DNA of 13,785 nt from the NCBI GenBank assembly GCA_002383665.1, contig DFZI01000060.1, positions 1-13,785 of the forward strand. Direction: 5' to 3'. The position numbers were made by a program, and so were the translations under genes. The notes beneath the pieces are model-generated. The model saw only the letters and a program-made list of their open reading frames with translations, ran no database searches and was not told where the DNA came from. This document shows positions 6,657 to 13,785 of the stretch, piece by piece. Within the stretch, counting starts at the first letter, position 1. Each line of letters begins with the position of its first letter. This DNA is from Dehalococcoidia bacterium UBA4060. GTDB taxonomy: Bacteria; Chloroflexota; Dehalococcoidia; GIF9; UBA5629.

Positions 6657-7757
6657 ATGTCTGCTTCTGATGATTTAAAATATTGGGTAGGCTTTGCCAG
6701 GGCTCCCGGGATCGGCCGGTTACGCTTGGCCAGGCTGAAAGAAAAATTCGGCTCGCTTTGCAACGCATGGAATGCATCCCGCAGCGACCTGCTCCAGACC
6801 GGTCTGGATGAGAAGCTTGTAGATGGTTTTATCAGAGTGAGGGGAAGCATCGCACTTGACAGTGAGATGGAAGCGCTGGAGAGATATCATATTAAGGCCT
6901 TGCCCTATCTTTCTCCTGAATATCCCTCTCTGCTAAAGGAGATAACCGATTTCCCTGCGGTATTGTTTGTGAGAGGTGAATTAAAGCCTGAGGATGAAAC
7001 AAGTATCGCGGTAGTGGGCACGCGCCGAGCTACCAGCTATGGTAGGCAAGTTACCGATGAGATTGTAACTGGCCTGGCCATAAATAGAGTTACAATTGTC
7101 AGCGGTCTGGCCAAAGGAATAGACACGGCAGCACACAGAGCGGCGATGGCAGCACAGGGGAGGACTCTGTCAATCTTCGCCTCCGGGTTAGACCTCGTAT
7201 ACCCTCCTGAGAATGTAAAGCTGGCACGGGATATCCTGGACAATGGTGCCCTGATCAGTGAATACCCCCTGGGTACCAAGCCCAAGGCTGAACATTTCCC
7301 CCAGCGCAACAGAATTTTAAGTGGCTTGAGTAGAGGAGTGCTTGTGGTCGAAGCAGGCGAAACCAGCGGGGCTCTTATTACAGCCGATTTTGCCCTCCAA
7401 CAGGACCGCGAGGTTTTTGCCGTACCCGGTAGCATATTTTCCGCGATGAGTAAAGGTCCAAACCGGCTCATACAGGAGGGGGCCAAGCTGGTGCGGAATC
7501 ATATTGATATACTTGAAGAACTGAACCTCTCGGAAGTGGTAAACCAGTATCAAATGCAGGCTGTGAATGCAGCAAGCGAAACAGAATCAGTTATTATAAA
7601 ATGTATCAGCGATGGACCGGCTCATATTGATCAAATTTGCAGGGCGACAGGTTTGACTGTTGCTACTGTTCAGAGCAATTTAGCAGTTATGGAATTAAAC
7701 GGTATCGTAAAGCACATCGGCAACTTAAATTATGCTATGAATAAATCCCTGGTTTAG
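6657..7757 (+). CDS. dprA: DNA-processing protein DprA (Smf)
   Basis: DprA binds incoming single-stranded DNA and loads RecA during natural transformation; it is also found in many non-competent bacteria. At 366 residues it has the three-part layout of the longer family members. There is an N-terminal helix-hairpin-helix/SAM-like part (about 1-65, with ARAPGIGRLRLARL). The central Rossmann DprA domain (about 80-290) has VVGTRRATSYG at 119-129, SGLAKGIDTAAH at 149-160, HFPQRNRILSGLS at 213-225, and then the ETSGALITA and GPN elements. A C-terminal winged-helix domain (about 310-362, DGPAHIDQICRATGLT...LNGIVKHIGN) completes it. The ATG at 6657 has little Shine-Dalgarno and a possible start of transcription lies only a few bases upstream, so translation may be nearly leaderless. 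It opens the dprA-topA-pepP-efp run; topA follows after 22 nt. Confidence 0.96.
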   Translation: MSASDDLKYWVGFARAPGIGRLRLARLKEKFGSLCNAWNASRSDLLQTGLDEKLVDGFIRVRGSIALDSEMEALERYHIKALPYLSPEYPSLLKEITDFPAVLFVRGELKPEDETSIAVVGTRRATSYGRQVTDEIVTGLAINRVTIVSGLAKGIDTAAHRAAMAAQGRTLSIFASGLDLVYPPENVKLARDILDNGALISEYPLGTKPKAEHFPQRNRILSGLSRGVLVVEAGETSGALITADFALQQDREVFAVPGSIFSAMSKGPNRLIQEGAKLVRNHIDILEELNLSEVVNQYQMQAVNAASETESVIIKCISDGPAHIDQICRATGLTVATVQSNLAVMELNGIVKHIGNLNYAMNKSLV

Positions 7758-7779
7758 GTACTAAGATAGTGGTAGCAAT

Positions 7780-10059
7780 ATGACTGTTAATCTTGTTATA
7801 GTAGAATCACCGGCAAAAGCCAAGACTTTGAATAGAATTCTGGGAAACAATTACGTAATAAAGGCTTCCATGGGTCATGTACGTGATCTCCCCGGGGACA
7901 AACTCGGCATTGATATTGAACATGATTTCGAGCCCGTCTATCAGCTCATACCACAGCGGGAAAAGGTTGTTAGAGAGATCAGGGATCTGGCTAAATCTGC
8001 TTCAGCTATATACTTGGCAACAGATCCTGATCGGGAGGGAGAGGCTATATCATGGCATCTGATCGAAGCCGTAAAGCTGGGAAAAAGAAAGGCAGATTTA
8101 AAGCGCGTTACATTTCACGAGATTACCCGGGAAGCAGTCGAAGAGGCTTTCAGGAATCCGCGCTCGATCGATATGAAGCTGGTTGATGCACAGCAGGCAC
8201 GGCGTATCCTGGACAGGCTGGTAGGGTATAAGCTCAGCCCCCTGTTATGGAAAAAGGTGCTCAAAGGCCTTTCCGCAGGCAGGGTACAATCAGCAGCAGT
8301 AAGGCTAATTGTGGACAGGGAAAGGGAAATCATCAATTTTAAACCGGTGGAATACTGGACGATCGAAGCTGAGTTGGCTCCCAAAGAAAAGCAGAACGGT
8401 AGCTTTAGAGCACAGTTTATAGGGTACGCGAAAAACGACAAGCTGAGTATACCTGATCAAAAGCGTTGTGATGAAATCGTCAGCGACCTTAAGATGTCAG
8501 AATACAGCGTCAGCGCTATCGATAAGAAGGAGGTGTCGCGTTCACCTGCTCCTCCTTTCATTACCAGCACATTGCAGCAGGAAGCTGTACGCAAGCTTCA
8601 TTTTACAGCCAAGCACACGATGTATATTGCCCAGCAGCTCTACGAGGGACTGCCGATCGGAGAAGAGGGTGATACAGGTCTTATCACTTACATGCGCACG
8701 GACTCCACGCACATGGCCTCAACCGCAATTGATGAGATCCGAGGTTATATTAAAACATCACTTGGTGTTGAGTACCTGCCGGCCAGTCCTCGCCATTTCA
8801 GCAAGCAGGTGAAGATGGCCCAAGAGGCCCATGAGGCTATCAGGCCAACCAGAGCATACCGTGTGCCTGCCAGCATCAAGCAATACCTTAATCGGGATCA
8901 GTTTCTGCTGTATGAATTGATCTGGAAACGTGCTGTGGCGAGTCAGATGTCCAATGCAATTTATGACACTCTCACTGTTGACATCAAGGCTGTCAGCCCG
9001 GCAGGCAAGAAATCCTATCTACTGCAGTCAAAGGCATCTTCCCTGCGCTTTCCCGGGTTCAGGACACTCTATATCGAAGGTAAAGACGAGGAAAAGGACG
9101 AGTTCGAAGAAGAGCAGAATGTGATTCCCCAGCTATCAGTTCATGAGTTACTGAGATTAATACAGTTATTTCCTGAGCAGTTCTTTACACAACCTCCCGC
9201 CAGATACACCGAGGCGACTCTAATTAAGGCGCTTGAGCAAAAGGGGATCGGCAGGCCCAGTACATACGCACCTATTATCTCTACCATCCAGGATAGGGGC
9301 TATGTATATAAAGAAGGAGGGAAACTGAAGCCGGAAGAAATCGGAATTATAGTCAATGATCTGCTGGTTTCCAATTTTCCCAATATCGTGGATTTTAATT
9401 TTACGGCTAAAATGGAAAATAAACTGGACGAGATCGCCAGGGGCAAGATGAAATGGGTCTCGGTCATAAAATCCTTTTACAGTCCGTTCGATAAAGATTT
9501 AAATGCCGCACAAACAAATCTAAAGAAGATCGTTATAAAATCCGGTGAGAAATGCCCTGAATGTGGTGGGGAGATGGTCTTAAAGTCCAGCAGGTATGGT
9601 AAATTCCTGGCCTGCAGTAATTATCCCGAGTGTAAAGGCAAGAGATCGCTCAATGCTGTTAAAGAGACATCGGACAATGGCCACCACAACACACCGATGA
9701 CAGGAGTAAAAGAGGAGCCATGCCCGGTTTGCGGCAAGAGCATGGTTGTCAGGACAGGACGCTATGGCAAGTTTTTCGCCTGCCCCGATTATCCCAAATG
9801 TAAGGGTAAAAAGGCCATTGGCCGCAAACAGGAATGGAAAAAGGCCGTCAGCTCCAGTGATAACACTGAAACTGTAGTCACCGGGGAGAAATGTCCACGG
9901 TGTGGCAGCCCAATGGTTTTAAGGCATGGCAGGTTCGGCAAATTCCTGGCTTGCAGCAGATTTCCCAAGTGCAGGGCCACAAAAAAAATAGTCAGTGATG
10001 ATAAGGTGTCAGCTGGCAAAACAAGTGATCCCACTGATCCTGCTACAAATGTTAGGTAG
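7780..10059 (+). CDS. topA: DNA topoisomerase I (type IA)
   Basis: This enzyme relaxes negative supercoils through a transient 5'-phosphotyrosine single-strand break. It has 759 residues. The TOPRIM domain is at the N-terminus: Glu9 in VIVESPAKAKT, and the Mg-binding triad in ATDPDREGEAISWH (Asp82, Asp84, Glu86). The catalytic Tyr304 lies in TGLITYMRTDST. Later family blocks include AHEAIRPT and QKGIGRPSTYA. The C-terminus carries three complete C4 zinc ribbons with identical spacing (C-x2-C-x16-C-x5-C): C592/595/612/618, C648/651/668/674 and C705/708/725/731, each with a GR/SR-Y/F-GKF core that contacts single-stranded DNA in related enzymes. The linkers between the ribbons are low in complexity and polar. 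The start ATG 7780 leads directly into the first TOPRIM strand. It lies 22 nt after dprA, a pairing common in bacteria, and 6 nt before the next gene. Confidence 0.98.
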   Translation: MTVNLVIVESPAKAKTLNRILGNNYVIKASMGHVRDLPGDKLGIDIEHDFEPVYQLIPQREKVVREIRDLAKSASAIYLATDPDREGEAISWHLIEAVKLGKRKADLKRVTFHEITREAVEEAFRNPRSIDMKLVDAQQARRILDRLVGYKLSPLLWKKVLKGLSAGRVQSAAVRLIVDREREIINFKPVEYWTIEAELAPKEKQNGSFRAQFIGYAKNDKLSIPDQKRCDEIVSDLKMSEYSVSAIDKKEVSRSPAPPFITSTLQQEAVRKLHFTAKHTMYIAQQLYEGLPIGEEGDTGLITYMRTDSTHMASTAIDEIRGYIKTSLGVEYLPASPRHFSKQVKMAQEAHEAIRPTRAYRVPASIKQYLNRDQFLLYELIWKRAVASQMSNAIYDTLTVDIKAVSPAGKKSYLLQSKASSLRFPGFRTLYIEGKDEEKDEFEEEQNVIPQLSVHELLRLIQLFPEQFFTQPPARYTEATLIKALEQKGIGRPSTYAPIISTIQDRGYVYKEGGKLKPEEIGIIVNDLLVSNFPNIVDFNFTAKMENKLDEIARGKMKWVSVIKSFYSPFDKDLNAAQTNLKKIVIKSGEKCPECGGEMVLKSSRYGKFLACSNYPECKGKRSLNAVKETSDNGHHNTPMTGVKEEPCPVCGKSMVVRTGRYGKFFACPDYPKCKGKKAIGRKQEWKKAVSSSDNTETVVTGEKCPRCGSPMVLRHGRFGKFLACSRFPKCRATKKIVSDDKVSAGKTSDPTDPATNVR

Positions 10060-10065
10060 AAAACC

Positions 10066-11151
10066 GTGTTGAGCAGAATCAAGGCACTGCGCCAGAATCT
10101 AATTCTAAATGGCCTCGATGCAATCCTTACAGGTCATGCTCCCAATCGTAGGTACATATCTGGATTCACGGGTTCAGATGGATGGATTATAGTAACAGCT
10201 GAACGTGCATTGCTAATGGTAGATTTCAGATATGTCGAGCAGGCCAGATTGGAGGCCCCCCAATTCGAGGCATGTTATATTAAAAATGATATCACAGAGT
10301 GGCTGCCCGCTTATATTCTGGAGCTCGGGATTGAACGAATCGGCATCGAAGCAGAATACATGCCAGTAGCACAGTATCAATTAATCAATGGGACATTACG
10401 GGAGAAGGTATCATCAGTCGAGATCGTTCAGACAAAAAATATCATCGAGTCTTTACGGCTCTACAAGGATAGTACTGAACTGCAATATATTACAAAGGCA
10501 TGTGAAATAGCAGATATGGCTATTAATTACACGGCAAGCCATCTTAAAGCAGGAATCACGGAGAGACAATTCGCCTGGGAGTTGGAGAGTTTTATACGCC
10601 AGAACGGCAGCGAAAATATGCCGTTTGAGATTATCCTTGCTTCGGGTCCCAATGCTGCATTGCCCCATGCCAGCCCTGAAGATAGGATCATAGCGGAAGG
10701 GGAACCGGTTGTCATTGATATAGGTGCCCGTTATCATGGTTATTGCAGTGATCTAACCCGCACCTTTATTATAAGCAAAGAGGAAAACAATTTTAATAAA
10801 ATTTATAATATCATCCTGAGTGCCCATGAAGCCGGCCTGGAACTAATTAAACCTGATATGAAAGCCTCCGCTGCGGACGGCCTTGTCAGATCGATGATCA
10901 CCCATGCCGGATATGGTGAAAATTTTGGACACGGATTGGGACATGGCGTAGGCATTGAGGTACATGAATTGCCCAGACTGGGGATAAAAGGGGATGACAT
11001 TTTGCATGAAGGAATGGTATTCACCATTGAGCCCGGCATATACATTTCAGGCTGGGGAGGAGTAAGAATAGAAGATACTGTTACCATAAAAAACGGTAAA
11101 ATAATATGTCTGACAAAATCGAATAAAAATGCCCTAATAGCCGGAGGATAA
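10066..11151 (+). CDS. M24-family Xaa-Pro aminopeptidase (PepP/PepQ-like)
   Basis: This metallopeptidase of the pita-bread fold removes N-terminal residues before proline or cleaves X-Pro dipeptides, acting in the cytoplasm. It has 361 residues: an N-terminal creatinase-like domain (about 1-130, NRRYISGFTGSDGW at 27-40) and a C-terminal catalytic domain. All five dimetal ligands are present: Asp218 (VVIDIG), Asp229 (CSDLTRTF), His293 (GHGLGHGVGIEVHE), Glu322 (FTIEPGIYI) and Glu336 (VRIEDTV). The start is GTG at 10066, or TTG at 10069; AGGTAG, overlapping the topA stop, is a suitable ribosome site for either. It directly precedes efp, a neighbourhood seen widely in bacteria and fitting because both concern proline-containing proteins. 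Aminopeptidase versus prolidase specificity cannot be decided from sequence. Confidence 0.94.
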   Translation: MLSRIKALRQNLILNGLDAILTGHAPNRRYISGFTGSDGWIIVTAERALLMVDFRYVEQARLEAPQFEACYIKNDITEWLPAYILELGIERIGIEAEYMPVAQYQLINGTLREKVSSVEIVQTKNIIESLRLYKDSTELQYITKACEIADMAINYTASHLKAGITERQFAWELESFIRQNGSENMPFEIILASGPNAALPHASPEDRIIAEGEPVVIDIGARYHGYCSDLTRTFIISKEENNFNKIYNIILSAHEAGLELIKPDMKASAADGLVRSMITHAGYGENFGHGLGHGVGIEVHELPRLGIKGDDILHEGMVFTIEPGIYISGWGGVRIEDTVTIKNGKIICLTKSNKNALIAGG

Positions 11152-11156
11152 ATGAC

Positions 11157-11714
11157 ATGATCGATGCAGGAGAATTGAAAAAAGGTATAACAATCATGCT
11201 GGACGGGCAGCTTTATCAGGTGCTGGATTATAATCATATTAAAATTGGCAGGGGATCTGCCCAGATCAGGATACGCCTGAGGGATATTAAAGGGGGGCAT
11301 ACGATAGAAAGATCATTTCAGGCCAGTGAAAAATTTGCCAAGGTTTTTCTGGAGCGTCGTCCAGTGCAGTTTCTGTACAGCGATGGGGACCTTTACCATT
11401 TTATGGATTCGGAAACTTATGACCAATTTGCTGTTGAGAAGAATCTGATGGGTGATGCACTTAACTATCTTAAGGAAAATATGAACCTGGAGATAGTTAT
11501 CTATAAAGGAAGTGCCATTGGTGTGGAACTGCCTGTTTCAGTGGAGTTGAAAGTTACGGAAACTGGCCCTGGATTCAAAGGGAATACAGCCAGCGCCGGA
11601 GGAAAACCTGCCAAACTGGAGACGGGCATTACCATCCAGGTACCCTTTTTTATCAATACAGGAGATATAATCAAGGTTGATACGAGAACTGGAGAGTACC
11701 TGGAAAGGGTCTAA
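11157..11714 (+). CDS. efp: Translation elongation factor P
   Basis: EF-P enters the ribosomal E site and rescues stalling at polyproline stretches. The protein is 185 residues, full length, with three domains: an N-terminal KOW-like domain (1 to about 64, MIDAGELKKGITIMLDG), a central OB domain, and a C-terminal OB domain with the signature near residues 148-175 (GNTASAGGKPAKLETG) and the ending GDIIKVDTRTGEYLERV. The tip loop of domain I reads KIGRG at 29-33, so the usual modified Lys of KPGKG is Arg32 and the loop Pro is Ile. The ATG at 11157 has a strong GGAGG (11143-11147) 9 nt upstream, which overlaps the end of the preceding peptidase gene. The 5-nt gap to that gene indicates co-transcription. 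No modification enzyme (EpmA/B or EarP) is in the window. Confidence 0.97.
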   Translation: MIDAGELKKGITIMLDGQLYQVLDYNHIKIGRGSAQIRIRLRDIKGGHTIERSFQASEKFAKVFLERRPVQFLYSDGDLYHFMDSETYDQFAVEKNLMGDALNYLKENMNLEIVIYKGSAIGVELPVSVELKVTETGPGFKGNTASAGGKPAKLETGITIQVPFFINTGDIIKVDTRTGEYLERV

Positions 11715-11716
11715 AA

Positions 11717-12373
11717 TTGCTTAATGCCGATCTGCATGTACACACACATCATTCAATTGACTCCTGCATGTCGTATGACCAACTGATCAAAGCCTGCCAG
11801 AAAAAAGGTATAAATTGCATTGCACTTGCTGATCATGGCACAACGTTGGGAGCCAGAGAGCTAAGCAGAATGGCCCCTTTCAAAGTCATTATCTGCGAGG
11901 AGGTTATGACTCCGTTCGGCGAAATAATGGGCATGTTTCTCAGGGAAGACATCCCCGATAAAATCTCCATTGAAGATACGATCCGCTGCATAAAAGAACA
12001 AAACGGTCTTGTGTGTATTCCCCATCCTTTTGATCGGATACGTCCCTCTGCTTTTCGCAACCTGGAAAAGCTGGAAAGTATCATGGACAGCGTAGATATT
12101 ATTGAAGTATTTAACTCCCGCAGCCTTTATCCTGCTACTGATAAGAAAGCCGCAGAACTGGCCAAACGTTATCACAAGATTATGAGCGCGGGGACGGATG
12201 CCCACAGCCCGGCTGAGATCGGCTATGTAAATATCGAGATGAACGATTTCAGCAATAGTTCCGAGTTCCTGAAATCATTGTCCACGGCCAGGATTTCAGG
12301 CAGAAAATCAAGCGTATTAATCCATCTGATCAGCACTACAGCCAGGCTACGCAAACAAAATAAGAAGGGGTAG
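11717..12373 (+). CDS. PHP-domain metal-dependent phosphoesterase
   Basis: A 218-residue stand-alone PHP (polymerase and histidinol phosphatase) domain protein. The metal-binding motifs appear in the expected order: DLHVHTHHS at 5-13 (His7, His9), ADHGT at 38-42 (Asp39, His40), EE at 61-62, HPFD at 103-106, and GTDAHS at 159-164 (Asp161, His163). Such proteins hydrolyse phosphoesters, for example nucleotide or sugar phosphates; the substrate here is unknown. The start is TTG at 11717, supported by GGAAAGG at the end of efp about 7 nt upstream and by the first conserved strand beginning 3 residues in. It follows efp by 2 nt and its TAG stop overlaps the GTG of the next gene. The C-terminal tail (about 195-218) is basic. 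The family is certain, the function is not. Confidence 0.88.
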   Translation: MLNADLHVHTHHSIDSCMSYDQLIKACQKKGINCIALADHGTTLGARELSRMAPFKVIICEEVMTPFGEIMGMFLREDIPDKISIEDTIRCIKEQNGLVCIPHPFDRIRPSAFRNLEKLESIMDSVDIIEVFNSRSLYPATDKKAAELAKRYHKIMSAGTDAHSPAEIGYVNIEMNDFSNSSEFLKSLSTARISGRKSSVLIHLISTTARLRKQNKKG

Positions 12374-12375
12374 TG

Positions 12376-13191
12376 ATGCTAAAGATCGGATGGTTTTCAA
12401 CAGCACGCGGCGATAGCTCCAGGAATCTGATTACGGAATCTATCAAGGCTATGGAGGGCGGCCAACTGAACGCCAAAATAGAGTTCGTTTTCTGTAGCAG
12501 GGAACCGGGCGAAGCAGACAAAACGGATATCTTTATCGAGCTTGTGAGGAAATATAAGATACCTCTTGTTTGCCTGTCAGTCAAGAATTTTGCTGCAGCC
12601 TATCAACAGCAGTTGGCAGTCAAAGGTGAAATACTGCCAGCCTGGAGGCTGGAGTATGATCGTAAGGTAATGTCACTGTTGAGTGGATATAGCGTAGATA
12701 TATGCCTGCTGGCAGGGTATATGCTTATCGTGGGCAGAGAGATGTGTCAAAAATATAATATGATCAACCTGCATCCGGCCTTGCCGGATGGCCCGAAGGG
12801 AACGTGGCAAGAGGTCATCTGGCAATTGATCAGTGATAAAGCTACTCGATCCGGAGTGATGATGCACCTGGTTACATCCGATCTGGACAGAGGTCCGGTA
12901 ATTACATATTGCAGTTATCCCATACACGGGCCAGCTTTTGATCCTCTGTGGCAAGAAATAGGACATACGCCTGTATACAAAATCAAGGCAGAGCAGGGGG
13001 AGGAAAATCCCCTGTTTAAAGCTATCCGTAGAGCCGGTTTCGCCAGGGAAACTCCTCTCATCATCCATACGCTCAAGGCTTTTAGTGAGGGAAAAATCAG
13101 GATAGATGAAAATAAACAGCTTATAGATAGCGCGGGTAATATAATTAAGGGGTATGATCTGACCAGCGAGATAGAAGCAGCAGTAACATAA
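12376..13191 (+). CDS. PurN-like formyltransferase family protein
   Basis: A 271-residue protein of the formyl_transf_N fold, which moves a formyl group from 10-formyltetrahydrofolate. The catalytic triad of GART-type enzymes is present: Asn131 and His133 in MINLHPALP, and Asp171 in SDLDRGP. An N-terminal strand and the loop TARGDSSRNL (about 9-18) occupy the place of the phosphate-binding GNGSNL region of PurN. It is longer than PurN (about 200 residues), with a distinct tail of about 95 residues after the DRGP motif that includes WQEIGHTPVYKIKAEQGEENP. It may therefore act on a substrate other than GAR. ATG 12376 is chosen because AAGGGG lies 5 nt upstream; GTG 12373, overlapping the PHP gene stop, is the alternative and adds one Met. 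It is the last gene of the plus-strand run, facing clpP across 27 nt. Confidence 0.8.
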   Translation: MLKIGWFSTARGDSSRNLITESIKAMEGGQLNAKIEFVFCSREPGEADKTDIFIELVRKYKIPLVCLSVKNFAAAYQQQLAVKGEILPAWRLEYDRKVMSLLSGYSVDICLLAGYMLIVGREMCQKYNMINLHPALPDGPKGTWQEVIWQLISDKATRSGVMMHLVTSDLDRGPVITYCSYPIHGPAFDPLWQEIGHTPVYKIKAEQGEENPLFKAIRRAGFARETPLIIHTLKAFSEGKIRIDENKQLIDSAGNIIKGYDLTSEIEAAVT

Positions 13192-13218
13192 ACCTGATCT
13201 ATATCCCGTAACAGCCTG

Positions 13219-13785
13219 CTATTTCTTATTGCCTTTGTTGCCTGCCGTCAGAATACCATCAATAAGACCATACTCAACAGCTTGTTCAGCATTGAAATAA
13301 ATATCCCTGTCAGTATCCTGGCGGATCTTGTCCAGCGGCTGCCCTGTATGCCTGGCGAGTATATTAGCCACTAACTCATCAAGCCTTTCAAATTCCTTGG
13401 CAGCGATCTTGATATCCGTAATCTGGCCCTGGGTGCCAGCGCGTCCCTGATGCATATGAATTGTAGAATTGGGTAGCGCAAACCTTTTACCTTTGGCTCC
13501 TGCACAAAGCAGCACTGTGCCCATGCTATAGGCAGAGCCCACGCAGATCGTAGAAACATCTGGCTGTATCAACTGCATGGTATCATAAATAGCCAACCCG
13601 GCGGTTACCACCCCACCCGGGGAATGAATGTAAAGGGAGATATCCTTTTCAGGATCTTCCCTGGCCAGGTAAAGAAGTTGTGCAACCACAACATTGGCAA
13701 CCTGGTCATCGATTTGAGTGCCCAGAAAGATTATCCTTTCCTTGAGCAACAGCGAGTAAATATCCATGAACCTCTCTCCCCTGGC
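13219..13785 (-). CDS. clpP: ATP-dependent Clp protease proteolytic subunit, 5' end beyond window
   Basis: The serine protease subunit forms the tetradecameric chamber that works with ClpX/ClpC unfoldases. Counting from the in-window ATG at 13767, the triad is complete: Ser81 (GSAYSMG), His106 (HMHQG) and Asp155 (DTDRDIYF), with family spacing. The IHSPGG and [11 protein letters not shown] blocks are also present. That ATG gives 182 residues, shorter than usual (about 195-200). Upstream codons 13768-13785 are open and read ARGERF before MDIYS, matching the conserved RGER-x-x-DIYSRLL segment at ClpP N-termini. So translation most likely begins outside the window, and the ATG at 13767 is an internal Met, although the GGAGAGAGG before it happens to look like a ribosome site. 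The C-terminus is short and basic (GNKGNKK). Confidence 0.95.
   Translation of the reverse strand, partial: ARGERFMDIYSLLLKERIIFLGTQIDDQVANVVVAQLLYLAREDPEKDISLYIHSPGGVVTAGLAIYDTMQLIQPDVSTICVGSAYSMGTVLLCAGAKGKRFALPNSTIHMHQGRAGTQGQITDIKIAAKEFERLDELVANILARHTGQPLDKIRQDTDRDIYFNAEQAVEYGLIDGILTAGNKGNKK

Noticed and set aside
7037..7486. 149-codon minus-strand frame inside dprA
   Set aside because: Shadow of the dprA Rossmann domain; no independent start signal or family features.
9541..9990. Repeated GRYGKF-type blocks at the end of topA, considered as a recent DNA repeat
   Set aside because: They are the three normal zinc ribbons of topoisomerase I; the similarity is at protein level.
10803..11300. 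165-codon minus-strand frame across the peptidase/efp junction
   Set aside because: It is antisense to two clear genes and resembles nothing known to me.
13192..13218. 27-nt gap between the convergent formyltransferase and clpP genes, examined for a bidirectional terminator
   Set aside because: No stem of useful length and no T-run is visible.

Overview
The window reads as a dense bacterial chromosome segment from an anaerobe. It carries a ferredoxin-dependent 2-oxoacid (pyruvate-type) oxidoreductase followed by NuoE/NuoF-like subunits, plus ordinary housekeeping genes (topA, dprA, efp, clpP, three tRNAs). The gene set, moderate GC content and Arg-tipped EF-P would fit an anaerobic Chloroflexi (Dehalococcoidia-like) genome. 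That placement is inference from general impression, not a database result. There are no insertion sequences, phage genes, CRISPR arrays or rRNA genes.

Left part (1-4480, minus strand). Transcription runs right to left: tRNA-Arg(CCG), then porGD (fused gamma and delta subunits), porA, porB, nuoE and nuoF, which is cut by the window start. Gene junctions are 2 nt apart, TAGTG, ATGA and 18 nt, so this is a tightly coupled operon. A TPP/Fe-S 2-oxoacid oxidoreductase would reduce ferredoxin. The NuoE/NuoF-like pair (2Fe-2S, FMN, NADH site) would pass electrons to or from NAD. A further partner, such as a HydA/NuoG-like subunit, may lie beyond base 1.

Middle part (4481-5710). A universal stress protein gene on the minus strand has a long (about 260 nt) non-coding leader. 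Diverging from it is a pair of tRNA-Ser genes (CGA, then GGA) behind a good sigma-70-like promoter. Their 3' halves and downstream spacers are identical, which indicates tandem duplication.

Right part (5710-13191, plus strand). A patatin-like hydrolase starts only 19 nt after the second tRNA-Ser. After a short gap with a perfect hairpin come dprA, topA, an M24 Xaa-Pro peptidase, efp, a PHP-domain phosphoesterase and a PurN-like formyltransferase. The spacing is very short (mostly 22 nt or less, sometimes overlapping), so these six are probably one operon. They cover DNA uptake and recombination, DNA topology, and peptide and translation functions, with two small-molecule enzymes of unknown substrate at the end.

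Right edge (13219-13785). A convergent clpP on the minus strand is complete at its C-terminus. Its reading frame stays open to the window edge and shows ClpP-conserved residues upstream of the only in-window ATG, so its true start is probably outside the window.

I see no clearly unprecedented system. The most interesting signals are the Por-NuoEF operon, the unusual EF-P tip loop, the PHP/formyltransferase pair, and the tRNAs placed directly against protein genes.
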